A stretch of DNA of 64,000 nucleotides. Source: Desarmillaria ectypa. Taxonomy: Eukaryota > Basidiomycota > Agaricomycetes > Agaricales > Physalacriaceae. This document shows, in pieces, positions 37,051 to 50,957 of this stretch; positions within the stretch are counted from its first letter, which is position 1, and every line of letters begins with the position of its first letter. The position numbers and the translations under genes were made by a program. The stretch spans positions 3,472,001 through 3,536,000 of the forward strand of contig JAUDYN010000005.1 of the NCBI GenBank assembly GCA_030407005.1, read 5' to 3'. A model generated the notes under the pieces. That model saw only the letters and a program-made list of their open reading frames with translations. It searched no databases and was not told the DNA's origin.

Positions 37051-39636
37051 TCATAAGACCCGTTCTCCAATACTCGCTGTGATAATTTCGTGCATCTTCC
37101 CGTCCATGACGGCCTTGATAAAAGTCAATTAAGCTTGATGCTTATCTTTATCAGAAACTCGTCCTCACCTTATAGATGACAGAGACGTGATGTCCGATGG
37201 TCTTGGTGTTTGCGTAAGGCGCGTTCCCAAACCGCTTTAAGTTTTCCTCTCCATGCATCGGGACTTCCAAATCAACACGGATAAACTGATAGATGCCGCG
37301 GGTACGACCAAGATACGGGGAAGCAGGTGCACTCCCCTTCGAGCCCGTAAGATATTGATCTCTCAATTGACTCATGAGATCGATACCGCGTGTAGCCAAA
37401 GAATCAGTGACTGCCATAATATCGGAAAGTGTTGGTTGGTAGTGCAACAAAGGATTGGTTGCAAAGAACTTGACAATCACCGGTATACAAGACGATGCGA
37501 CTGCTTGCATTTGATCTTTCAGGTCCATCGTGGCCGTGGAATGAAAAGAGACTCTGAAGACTCTATTGACCAGAGATGAGAGACCCAAAACATCAGAGGC
37601 TTTCAACTTGAATGTGCTGGTTAGTTCTGCATTTTGGCCGATCAGAACGAACAGAAGATGAACAGGATATTCCCTTACCAAATTCCACGATGACGTTGAT
37701 GCCAGCGAGGAAATCGCGCTGCATCGCGCGAAGGTCAAGCGCTGACGGCACCGATAAGTATAGCAACATTACCGCAGCAAATGACTTGCCTTGACAGAGG
37801 ATGTACAGGTGCGACGAGATCAACATGGCGAGAACTTCTAGAGAAGATATCGTGGCGCGCGCAGAGAGTAGAGCCATAGAGCTATTCATAACATGAATTT
37901 TGAGAATAGCTAGAGGATACGACAAAGAGGCACTTCACATACTTCACTGATTCGTTATGCATCTCGGCAGCTTGGGAATGTGTTGCGGCAGGGTTTGCGA
38001 GATATCCAAGTTCCGTCACATAGGCTGCCATAACGACGTCTAGCCCCTTGGCATGATAGTTGAGAGAGGGATCAGTGGCCGCCAGAGACGGAGGTAGGCC
38101 TTTGTTGATATGTGGATTCAAGATCTCGGTGGATTGCGCGAAGGCAAGTTTCCCGATGTGATCAAGAGCAAGGCGAGTCTTTTCCATGGCGTTCGTGACT
38201 GCCATAGCCTGGAAATTTCCGCCCAGATGTATGGTTTGTGTGTCAGCCTCGATGAGAGGATTGTCACTGCCTTTGTATTGTCATCGTTAGATATGCTAAA
38301 ACTGACATCTCTGTACTCACTTGCGTTACACTCGAGAGTGATAGTCTTCACAGCGGCATGAATATCTTCTAACTGGGGACCCAGATATTGGGGAGAAGTG
38401 CGCATTGCATAGCGATCTTGACGGAGAACGCCAGGATCTTCATTCAAGCGAACTTCGGAGTCGTCGTTCTTCGCAAATTTGCTGCCTTCCAAAAGCGATA
38501 ATATGCATTGAGCCGCTTCCACCTAGAAAGGCTTTAGTACTGCTAGTAGGATTGAATTAAAACATCAAACCTGGCCCGGATGAGGTCTAGCAATGGCATG
38601 AATAAAAGGGGCAAATGATCCCCTTGCCCCATGCAAGGCTTCAACTGTAAGTGCAGTGCAAGTAAGCGCTAACAACGACAGATGGGCTGCCTCATAGACG
38701 GCAAGTGCAGCCACAGCCGCAGAGAAGGATGTTCCGTTGACTACGGAAAGCGGCTCCTTAGCTTGGAACACGAGGGGCTCTATCTCCGCTTTAGCAAGGG
38801 CATCTTTCGATGTTGTGACAATACGGTTGCCAGGCGGACCGTAATTCACACGAATGAAGGGGTTTCCCGCGGCAGCACCAGCAAGGTAGGACAGTGGTGT
38901 GAGGTCGCCAGAGGCTGAAATACTACCTCGGAGGGGAACCAAAGGGAGTATATTCGCATTCAGCATAAGCGAAAACTTTTCCAAGACATCCCAACGAACA
39001 CCCGAGTGCCCACGAATCATGCTATTCATGCGCATCATAAGAGCACCTCTGACCCAAGACTCTGGCATTTGTGTAGCGGCGGAATTATGAGAGATTGGTA
39101 GACTGGTGCCTTCTCCATCTATAGACAAGATGCCGCATTGTATTTGCTGCAAAATGGAAACCCCAAGAACTAGGACATCATCGGATCGCGTATCGGCTGA
39201 AAAATCGATGTTGAGTACAATTATGAAAAAGGTATTTTGGACAGACATTCACCGCTCCCACCAACGCCGGTCGTTACCTTGAGAAGAAAATTGAGCAAGC
39301 AGTTCGTGTATGATATGGGACTTACGCCATATATGCTCTTCTTCACCAGTACTGCATCGTCGAGGACTTGCCTGCTTTTATGAACGCGTTCCTTCGCCTC
39401 AGCTGAGTTGTCGACTTCAGGGTTGACTCCATAACGCGCGACAGCCACTGTTGCAGGTATGGATAAGGATCGTCCGTCAACACGAACCGATTTTTCGTTC
39501 CTGTTTCCGAAATCAAACTTCAAGATTGGTAAGCATAGTTGCGGATAGCGTACCGATACGCTTTTGTTTGCCTCAGTAATTTGAGGAAGCTGGATATTAT
39601 GCCAGAGTCCTCATCGACTGTGCTGAACGTTGACAT
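37051..39636 (-). CDS. Phenylalanine ammonia-lyase (MIO-dependent)
   Basis: Converts L-Phe to trans-cinnamate and ammonia, the entry step to phenylpropanoid and benzoate metabolites. ATG 39636 ([20 protein letters not shown]). Landmarks: [20 protein letters not shown], the catalytic Tyr loop [56 protein letters not shown], the MIO triad Ala-Ser-Gly in [37 protein letters not shown]...[40 protein letters not shown] and [12 protein letters not shown]. The last exon ends [13 protein letters not shown]...GERVL, TGA at 37051-37053. About ten introns. The substrate-selectivity pair (HQ in yeast PAL/TAL) falls in LQQIQCG and appears to read Gln-Ile. It is divergent from the halogenase. Confidence 0.92.
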
Positions 39637-40108
39637 ATTTGACCGAAAGCAGAGTGTCGGTATGTACCGCCAACGAGACCCAGGGTTTATATGTGCGGGA
39701 AGATGGATAGCATGGATAGCTTCAACCTAACCATATCAGAGTTCGAAGAATACAGTTTGCAGCATGGTCCGTTCTCCACGGAAAATTCAGCGGATGAGCA
39801 ATGAAAGAACATGTCCGGCTGTTGCCGAGTGGATTCATACACGCCGTCAACCGGCAAATATTCAAAACGCCGCCGAGCTGTTTCAGCAGTTCGACTTGAA
39901 CTCAGATCTGGCTTCTTCATTGATATTGCCACGGTATCGCGAGATTACCTCCAGAATATTCAAGGGTAAGTTTGTAGCAGATGACCACGAAGCTTCCTAC
40001 GCCTTTTTCTGACTAGCCGAACGCTTATAGGCGGCAGGGATGGGCCAATATATATATAGTCAACTCCTTTCACTATCCCTGGAGGATATCTAGTATCAGA
40101 GCCACATC
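39637..40108. promoter_or_regulatory. Shared divergent promoter of PAL (minus) and halogenase (plus)
   Basis: 472 bp between the two start codons. On the plus side CCAAT is directly followed by TATATATATA (about 40045-40058), some 50 bp before ATG 40109. On the minus side TATAAA (complement of 39686-39691) lies about 50 bp before the PAL ATG at 39636. This paired layout suggests co-regulation. No known factor site was identified. Confidence 0.55.
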
Positions 40109-42252
<2,144 letters not shown>

Positions 42253-42398
42253 CATATCGTAAACAAGGGAAAATGTGCAGGCGGTACAGTAGACATCGCC
42301 ATGATTCAACGTGAAACTTGTAAACATCTACAGGTTGTGAATAGAACGAAACTATATTTGAGCTAACATTGGTGATTTTTTGAATCAAGTCGTTCGAC

Positions 42399-44365
42399 CT
42401 ACAGCCTGTAAAGGAAGCCATCACTTCTGTCATCATCTACAGGTCCAGGATTCGCCACTCCTCTCCTCTTTTTGTTCTGCGCATTCAACCATACGATATT
42501 CGCCAACGCTGTTACTATCGCAGCAGCAGAAAATACTATGGATACGATAGTCGCATTGTTGTAATTTGGGGCCTTGGATAACGATCCGAACAACCACGTC
42601 GCTAAGATACCGCCTAAACTGGTGGAGCTCAGTAAGAACGCTATCACTGCTGCTCGCCTGAACCGAGGTGCCGAGTTATTGGCCGCCCATGCGAGAAGCG
42701 ATGGAGGGGTGCAGTATACACCTGGGACGAACAGGAAGAGTGAGCCGTATCGGACATTATGGTTCTTACTGCCGAGAAAGACGGCAAATCCGATAGTAGC
42801 CAACATAGAGTGGAACATGATGGTGACTCCACGCAGCCTATATCGGTCCGATACGAAAGCTGTGATGATATTCACTGAAAGAGTGTGAGATGAGCCGGTT
42901 CTGTTGGTGAAGGAAGAGCTTACCCGCCCAGGCCACGGCGAATGGAGGGACTGACATTAACTGTGCTCGATTAGCTTTGTAACCAAGACTCTGGACTATA
43001 CTAGGTTCGAAGCTATGGTACTATTGTAAGCAACGACGATGTAACTGAGAAAGGCCGGCCGGCGTACTATGCAAGAGCAGTTAAAGTTACACCTGCCATA
43101 AGCACGGTTTGTTAATACACTTCTCAATGCTCCAGACTATACATACCTCCAAAGAATCCTATGACAAAATACAACAGTACATGAGGTTGGAATAATGCAC
43201 CGAGGGTCGAAGACCAGCTGAAATGGCCGTCTTTTTCAAGCATGGTATGCCCTTGAATGAGGAGCGCCTTGGCGTTGGACCTCTCTTCGGGAGTCAAGAG
43301 TGGAATCGTTGAAAGAGAACGCGGCATAACGACAAAGCAGACAAGTCCATACAAGATCGTAAAACTTCCTTCCTGGAAAGTGGACAGTTCCAGAGCAGAT
43401 TCACATATCAGAAGTATCACAATCGTACCAGGATGAAGATATATTTCCATGCCGGTCTCCCATCATGACCGTCCAGATGACCGATAGCTGATGCCAACAG
43501 GCCAGAGAAAGCTCCGGCCAATGCGGTAGAAGCAAAAAATAGCGCTATCCTATCGTAAAAGCCTGTCAATGAGCCAGGAACCGACTACGTACAAAGATAC
43601 GTGCCTGAGCTGGAGCTTACTCCGTGGATAGAATGACGCAACATATAAAGACAATCCTGGGAGTAGGCCACCTGATAAATATGACTGTTTAGCTGATTCA
43701 ACTGTGCACATGGGTCTTCCTATTACCTTCACAGCAACCCAGAATAACTCGACAAGCCAGCAGACCACCATAAGAAGTAACCAGCCCTTCGATTATATGA
43801 AAACTCTGAAACTCTGAAACTTCAGAAAGGTACCTTGGAAAGCGGTAACTGCACCCCATATGACGACCAAAGTAGGGAGGACGATATGAGCTCCAATGCG
43901 CTGGCATTGCTCTCAGTGAAGTCCAACGAACCATGTTCTGATACATACCGTCAAGAACAAGTTACTCGGAATCTCGACCAACGCATAAGGAATTAGCGTG
44001 GCTGTCAAGAGAAGACTATACTGCAAAATAATGGTGCTTCACATATATTGATGACAAGTCCGATTCAACGCAACCTACCTGACTATCTGTGATTCCGAGA
44101 TTCGCTTGCAATCCAGCGACCCGAGCGTTCCCAATATTTCCACGATCCTATAAGATGTTGTAATGTATGATCTCGAAATAGTTATCGACGGACTTACCAG
44201 GAAGTTTAACAGATACATGACTGTGACGACGGGAAGAATCTGTACGTCTAGTTTCCACCATGGGACACTTCGAATGCCCATTAATGGTGAGAGGATCCTC
44301 GGAGAGTCCTCATTGGACAACTTGTCTGCAGCTAAACTCTCTTTGTGACCGTATTTTTCATTCAT
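42399..44365 (-). CDS. MFS transporter, anion:cation symporter (ACS/allantoate permease-like) family
   Basis: A plasma-membrane transporter with about 12 helices. ATG 44365 starts MNEKYGHKESLAADKLS. The ACS hallmark at helix 1 is LDVQILPVVTVMYLLNFL followed after an intron by DRGNIGNARVAGLQANLGI. Further blocks: ACRVILGCCEGGLLPGLSLY, RIALFFASTALAGAFSGLLA, HLDGHDGRPAWKYIFILEG and LTPEERSNAK. C-terminal helices include YGSLFLFVPGVYCTPPSLLA and a cytosolic end RSDGFLYRL, stop at 42399. About nine introns. It converges on the halogenase (147 bp between stops). It probably imports or exports a carboxylate-type compound; a role for the cluster product is inferred from position. Confidence 0.9.
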
Positions 44366-45758
44366 GGTGGAGTGTGACTGCAGACGATGAGCGGATGAAG
44401 AAAGGAGTCGACTTGGACTTTAAATCACCCAGAAACGAGGCACCTTGTCATATGCTAAATGGATCAATCAAGAATAACTTTAAGCATCACGTTGCCCTCT
44501 GGGAAAGATCGTTGATGAGCCCCACCCGGCCGTGGTGAATGGGCTTGAAATGAATAGAACGACTGCAATCGTCCAACTCGTGTCAGAGACGAACCGAATT
44601 AGGTCCGAAGCCTGATATCGGCGAGGCGCAAGGCCGAGGTCCTTGATTGATGCTACAGATACTGACTGCAGATTATTATTCACACTTCTGTATCAGACAT
44701 ACAAAATACTTTGGTTGCACACCACAACGAACAGAGAATGAGATGAGGGACATGACAAGTCCTTGCGGAGAAGAAAGTCTCTCATAGGTACCCCTTCCGC
44801 CATCTTTTTCCCTTGTCCTAATGACTACTTCTTCATCACTATTCAGATGTCGATGACGCACAGGCATGCGAAGCAAGTACGATCCGCGAAAGTGGACGCG
44901 AAGATGAGAATATCGTGTGGACAGGGATGATGAAACATGAAAGTTGTTCCTCACTATCCTGCACTGCGCATCAGCTCGTGCCGTAAGAAGAGAGAAGGAT
45001 CCTGACGAGTATCCTGTTGTAGTGCCGGAGGAAGATCTAGTCAAAGGGAGGACATGTCTCCATTGAACAAACGTGAGATGAAAGCAACGTATCAATATAA
45101 ATATAGAGCCTGTACAGAGCATACAGTATAAAGGTTGCCAGCAAGATATGATTAGCGCGTGTCCACCGTCGACAGGTTGGCCGTAGAGTGATTAGGGGAC
45201 GAGCGAGTCGCGACTAGCAACGTAGTTCGAAACCACCATTCAACTTAATTGAACACTGGGTAAGTGGTACTACTATTTGAGGAGAAAGGGGACGTAACTA
45301 CTTGCGTTACTATCGCGTCGCACGTTTGATGTACGTGATGGTGAACGAAGGGAAAAATAGTAAAAAAAACCTCCCCTTGGCTCCGGGCCGTACAGGCGAA
45401 GTCGGCCTGAAATACGACCCACTCTTCAGCATTGACTCTGGAGGGGGGGGGGAGGGGAGTCGGACTCCAGGGGCATCAGTCTGTACTCAAAGTTCTTTGG
45501 GAGAATCCAGGGTCTGTCGTGCGATTTTCGCATCCCTCTGGAATCTTGCCAAAATCTCGCTCACGAGAGGAACAAGAGGCTCGCTTCGTCCCTTTACTTC
45601 ATCTCCGATCCCCACAGTTCGGGATATTCAATAATTGCTTAGGCAGCTATCAATTTTGGGGAAAGGCAGTTCTATGACTAAAATTATCTATTGCAGAGTA
45701 CAGACATAACTTTGTAGATTCTTCCCAAAAACATATTCAAACATCTATCACTTCTCAA
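44366..45758. other. Intergenic, no recognisable gene; G-rich tract and a short repeat
   Basis: Contains a G-rich tract at about 45440-45458 and one copy of a short element at 45532-45589 that recurs at 48579-48622. Minus-strand frames at 44676-45122 and plus-strand frames at 45302-45677 lack recognisable domains. Confidence 0.45.
45532..45589 (+). repeat. Short dispersed repeat, copy 1
   Basis: Shares ATCCCTCTGGAATCT exactly with 48579-48593, then CTC-CTCACGAGAG-AA-AAGAGG against CACTCGCGAGAG-AA-AAGAGG, with an 11-nt indel between the blocks. The two copies lie on either side of the monocarboxylate-type transporter. Confidence 0.5.
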
Positions 45759-47786
45759 TCACTGCTTCTCGTCCTTGGCCTGAACTTCGTGCAGGCGCTG
45801 GCATTCTCGTATAGCTCCGGCTGAGCCTTTTCTAGAGAATCTATGGAGCAGCGAGACGAAGAACGTCGCGAGACATCCTCCTACAAACCAACTTCCACCA
45901 TACAGTTGTACAGGTAAGAAATTGATTTTTCCGTTAGAAAATGTACTTGAGTCGATGATTGCACCAGCAATAGACGGCCCTACAATTGTTCCAGGCTGCC
46001 GGTAGTATGATTGAGTTAAATATATTTTAAATGGGTAGTACTTACAATATTGCCAGTCAATATCAAGCCGGTAATACTTGCAAGCTGCTGAGTGCCGTAT
46101 ATCTCCGCCAAGGCTTGTTGGTTGGGAGGGTCAGTGAAACGTTGGTACTGGAATAGCTTATATTATGAAACTCACCAACTGGAGGTAGGCTAACAATTCC
46201 GCCGGAGAAAAATCCGTATACCGCAGAAAATGCCATAACGCTCGGAAAGCTCCCACAAAATGGCCATACCGCCATTTGCGCAATTCCGGCTATAAGTTGG
46301 CATATAGACAAGGCAGTCAGGTGTCCAAAGCAATCACCCATTAAGCCGATAAGCTACAGGTTAAGCATGAGCACTGTCCTTACCAAACGATGTTACAGAT
46401 ATTTTACCACACGACCAACAGCGGAGAGACCAGCCTGAAGGGCGAGAGCGGTAGCACCGTCCTGCGCTGTATGTTGGAGCCTGTTTCTGACATATTCTGT
46501 ACGAAGTAATTAGGGTCGGATTCAGCGAAGTATTATAAAGGAAAAACCTGGCGTGTAGAAAGTGGGAATATAATAACCGAAAGCAGATAGAAGCATGAAT
46601 ATCCAGAGGGCATATATGACGGGGTCTTTCAGAAGGTGCGATATAGGAATAGAATCATTTCTTTGAACAATCAGCATGCTCTTGGTCTTCATGAAGACGA
46701 ATGCGAGTCCGGCCACTGTTTGGAAACAGCTGTCGTGTAAGGTCATAAAAACATAACTGTACAACATACCAGAGAAGGTAAGCAAGCTCATGATACGTAG
46801 AGTCCATCGGATCCCCAGTCCGTTGATGAGCTTTTCAGTTACTGGACTGAGAACCAGTCCGCCAATCCCTTGAGCCATGTATAAGTTAGATCAGGAGTCC
46901 GATTTGCTACAATGACTAAAAACCTACCGTACCCACTGACACCGACTCCCGTCGCAAATCCTACATAGGAGGAGTATGAGTAGTAGCCAAGGTATCAGGA
47001 CGACGTATACCTCGATATTTGACAAACTAGGCCGACATATCAGTCAGCCTAAAACTTAATAAGTCGAAGCATTCTCACCCATTGTGAAGGTATAGTAAGG
47101 GCCGGGATGACGGTAAACGCACTCCCAATAGCGAAGACTATCCCTGCGAAAGCGCATAGTCAAAAATAAACTTGTAAAACAGAACAAACACGTACCTTGA
47201 TTGAGGTACAAGTGCCACAACTTACTCCTGCCATCTTACGTTCAACAGTCAGCCAGTCAAACGCTCACACACTCACGAGAATGAGGCACCCAGAAGACCT
47301 ATGGTCATCAGTGTACAGCCAATGATTCCAGTCATACGATAGCCAATCCTCTCGGCGAGCTTGCCTGCCGGACTGCAGCCGGACAGCTTAGGTATAGACA
47401 ATGTAAACAGAACAGGATACGCGACTTACAATCCCAAAACGGACACACCAACCGCTTGAATAGCTCCCACCCATGCGAGATTCGAGTTCGAAACGTGGCC
47501 AAGTTCCGCTGTATTGAAGTAGTAATCTTGATAGACGCCCCAGGTGCTTTCGATGCTAGTCGAAGGGTAGGCAATGTGACGAATTTAGAACAAAAATTTG
47601 ACGCGCTCACCCCAGAGCTAAGAAGCTCACAATGAATGAGCAAAGTAAGCATATCCAACCATATCCTCCCTCGTGAGTAATGCTAGCATCGGAATTTGGA
47701 GGACTCTGCTGGATAACATCATCATCACAAACTTGCGTGACTGACACATCGGGATTCTCTTGGAGTTGAAGTTGGTTGGAGTCCAT
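45759..47786 (-). CDS. MFS transporter, monocarboxylate (MCT) family
   Basis: ATG 47786 (MDSNQLQLQENPD). The N-terminus is cytosolic and hydrophilic, then the MCT helix 1 block HEGGYGWICLLCSFIVSF and LALGVESTWGVYQDYY. Further blocks: NLAWVGAIQAVGVSVLGLLA, ERIGYRMTGIIGCTLM, GIVFAIGSAFTVIPALT, YRGFATGVGVSGYGIGGLVL, a central charged loop, ALWIFMLLSAFGYYIPTFY, VGRVVKYLIGLMGDCFGHL and PPVGE...ALAEIYGTQQLASITG. The tail RLHEVQAKDEKQ ends with TGA 45759-45761. About ten introns; the frame is intact. Fungal MCT-like proteins often sit in metabolite clusters as exporters, and the location next to PAL and the halogenase fits that. Confidence 0.9.
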
Positions 47787-49050
47787 CGTCTATCTGGACC
47801 GAGTGTGGCGGACTCAAGACTTCTTAAGAACCATATACTATTTATGCGGAAGCCAAGAGTCCGCCCAGTTATATTCAGCTAGAGCTTCTGCTGATAGGAT
47901 CATTTTAATTATCATCAAGGGATAGAGTACTGTCACAAGGAGCGCTAGTAGGAAACTTACAGACTAATGAAGATTCTCGAACATGTTGCGTTTCCGCGAT
48001 TGATTACCGGATCGGGACTTCAACGGGAGGAAGCCCAGGGCACAAGATGATGAACCCTTCACATAGATAACATGAAACCCTTGGAAAACACAAGGCTAGT
48101 CCATAAAGAAGTGAATTTTCCAGCGATCAAGATCTGTCACTATCATAGGAAACGGGTCGTTCAATGCAGAAATCAAAACGGTGATGTACATCAAATCTGC
48201 CCCCCATGTTATTCAAATATGGAGATTGAGTTATGAATTTGATTTGACAGCGCGTGGATCGTATTCCAATCTTTGTATCAATCAGCGTCTATTTCTTTTA
48301 AGCGATTAGTTCTGGGCGAGAATACGGGTGGAACACATACCAAAACGCCTTTTTTACGCGAGGTCGCAATATCCACAGCTTCCTGGTGCATAAAAAAGAG
48401 ACCGGACAGAGCGGAGTTGCGTTACTCGAGGCTCGAAAATGGACGAGCAGTCCGAGCTTGCGAGGGCAGCGCACATAAGGTGTTGACTAAGAGATCGTCT
48501 GAACTCTTTCACTTGTATCGCCAGTGCCAAATCACTACCCACCCAACCGCAACCGAGTCTTGATTCAGGGAAGCTCGTATCCCTCTGGAATCTCACTCGC
48601 GAGAGTAATAAGAGGATTTCACCGCCCGAAAACAGGTTCATCCGAGCTTACTTTCCTTAACTGTCTGCGATTATCGGATAAATTACCAGCGACCTTGCCA
48701 CGTTCCCTGGTTCGGCCATGTGTCCCAAACTGATGACGGGAGAGATTGGAATCCTTTTGCATGCGTACAGCAACTGACTCCCAAATCAACTCGAACTATT
48801 AACATAGATCCGAGCGCGCCACTCCAACCTGCCTCCGCTGAATGGATTCAACCCAGGTTTACGGCTTTTGTTTGTTTGATGTGTCATAATTCTCACGTGT
48901 ACAGCCGCTCTTCATTTGGTGGGGCTTCTCGCTGGCAATGTTACCCTCCGCAGGAATAGGCATCATGGATCATGATGCTCTTGTTCGTTGTTCACTGCTC
49001 CGGATAAATATCACAGCAACCGCGCTAGACACGAGCTTCAAACTTCATCT
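47787..49050. other. Intergenic, no recognisable gene
   Basis: About 1.26 kb. Holds the second copy of the short repeat (48579-48622). Open frames at 48273-48563 plus and 48354-48641 minus overlap and have no recognised domain. The right end should contain the promoter of the next membrane-protein gene. Confidence 0.45.
48579..48622 (+). repeat. Short dispersed repeat, copy 2
   Basis: Same orientation as copy 1 at 45532-45589. The 15-nt core ATCCCTCTGGAATCT is identical. Confidence 0.5.
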
Positions 49051-50359
49051 ATGACTCTCACTAACCAAGAAGCGAGCATAATCGCCTTATTCGTGGAAAG
49101 TGCTTTCTGGGGTATTTTCCTGGTAACATTCGGGCTATGTCTTCGCGCTCTGCTCTGGTCAAATATGGGCTTCAAACCGTATTCCCAAATTGATCGGCCG
49201 ATGGTCGCCATTTGCATTGCAATGCCAATTTTTGCCACGGTAAATCTGGGTCTCAACGTCCTTCGTGCCGTAGAATCCGTTGGTCCATCCGGGATAAGTG
49301 AGCAATTCACAAATCTCGGAAGCGCGACGGAGACCGTCAAATTCTTCTGCGTAAATGTTCAGACACTCATTGCTGACGCCATGCTGGTAATAAACCTTCG
49401 TGTTTTTTTCGCTTGCGGCTGATGCTCAGATTTTTCAAGACGTATCGCGTCTGGGTCATATACAGTAAATCGTGGGTCGCAGCCCTTATCCCTGCTATTT
49501 TGTGGCTGGGAGTCTTGGTGACTGCGATTCTGAACATCATTGTCCTGCATTCAATTCACTCCGAGGCCCTCACTACTGCAAAGAGCCTCCGACCTATCGT
49601 GACATCGTTCTGGTCAATCAGTATTGCTCTGAATATTATTGCCACGAGTTCGTCACATCATCTTTTTGGGGATTCTTCGTGACTAAATCATATCACCGCA
49701 GTGCTTATTGTGGTCCGCATTTACGGGGTCGATCGCTCGAACGCGGAATTTTCGATTGCTAGCCGCTCCACGACTCGTTCGAGACGTTATAGCAGACTAC
49801 AGCAAATTATGAGGTATCATGCTGTTCGCTATCCCCGGTAACCTTCTGACAGATTTACAAAGGATTGTCATCGAATCCGGGGCGCTTTACACAAGCGTAG
49901 CTAGTACGTTTACAGAAGCATTACTTTCGTGATGCTCACCCGTGACTGCCAGTTACAACGTGCGCAACCTATGTTTCAGGAAGCCCAAGCGTCTACGTGA
50001 CCAGTGCAATTGTAAATTGTATGCTTGGCGTTTCCCCCCCCTTTACTGAATATCATTCCCAGGAAATGCAAACGGTCGGAATTGCCTTTAATTTAATCAT
50101 TATAAGAGTTAGTCAGGCCGGACGTAATCCCTACCCGACCTCGACCTCCACGCAATCGCATTCTATTCCTTTACACTTCGCCAGGCGGATGCCTCCAAAG
50201 GACTCGGAAACTATTGAAGTTTCAGTTGACCATCAGGTCGAATATGACTCAGATCGACACAAGGTTGATTCGACCATGGCTTCCTCACAAAGTCAAAGTA
50301 CCGGCGTTATTCCTGATTTCGATATCAAAAGTGTGATGGATGAAGGAGTACGGAATTAG
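49051..50359 (+). CDS. Basidiomycete multispan membrane protein, paralogue 1
   Basis: ATG 49051 (MTLTNQEASIIALFVES). Hydrophobic segments: FWGIFLVTFGLCLRALLW, PMVAICIAMPIFATVNLGLN, KFFCVNVQTLIADAML, AALIPAILWLGVLVTAILN, SFWSISIALNIIA, LIVVRIYGVDRS, IVIESGALYTS, and near the end VGIAFNLIIIRV. This layout of about seven spans with a Y-R-V/C-W motif after helix 3 (TYRVWVIYSKSW) is a fungus-specific family of unknown role. Introns fit the paralogue at 53.3-54.5 kb: one ends TTTTCAAG|ACG, and one (GTTCGT...GCAG) removes an in-frame TGA near 49680. The tail is Ser/charged, ending EGVRN, TAG about 50357. It is tandem with P450 paralogue 2. Confidence 0.75.
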
Positions 50360-50957
50360 CTATCTAACAATGTCAGTGATTGACCTTCATGCTTTTTTTA
50401 ATCAGTAATCTCGTCTTATGAGTCTGACTAAAATGTGCTTTGCGTATCACCAGGTGTCTTCTTCGCGTGGAACTGTTTTTCTTGAGCGGCAACAACGCGC
50501 TCTCCCATGACGCGCAGGATGTGTTTACCCTCACTGCACCTGATACTCGAATGTATACGGTACCAATCCCATATCAGACGTTAACTGTCATCAGGCTGAG
50601 GATCTTCGTATCGCTGATAGCGCTGTCTTTCTCAGTGAAAGAGACCCTTGATTGATGAATAACACATCGGAGTAAATGTATCGAAGAACCTTGATATAGT
50701 TCGGTCAGATTGCCTGGCCAGTATCGTGTGAGAGCGACAATACGCCAGTCGAGCTGGTTCATGCGGTATTAAATCGGCACCTGACGATTTTATTGGGTTA
50801 TTCTGGGTTCGTCACGTACAAAGTGATCGGGCTTACGGGGTGCTGCGTTTGTGTGCTTGTTTGTCCGAGTAGCTTAGTAACTGTTTTGCTTCCTCCATCA
50901 GATGCTATTCAATGTCAACCGCCCATGTTGGCAAGAGCCTACTTTTCACAAGCAACA
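50360..50957. other. Intergenic upstream of P450 paralogue 2
   Basis: About 600 bp containing the 3' UTR of the membrane protein and the P450 promoter. Short frames (50440-50655 and others) were not recognised. Confidence 0.4.

Noticed and set aside
49660..49690. In-frame TGA in membrane-protein paralogue 1 suggesting a pseudogene
   Set aside because: A GT-AG intron in the position also used by the paralogue removes it and restores the helix LIVVRIYG.
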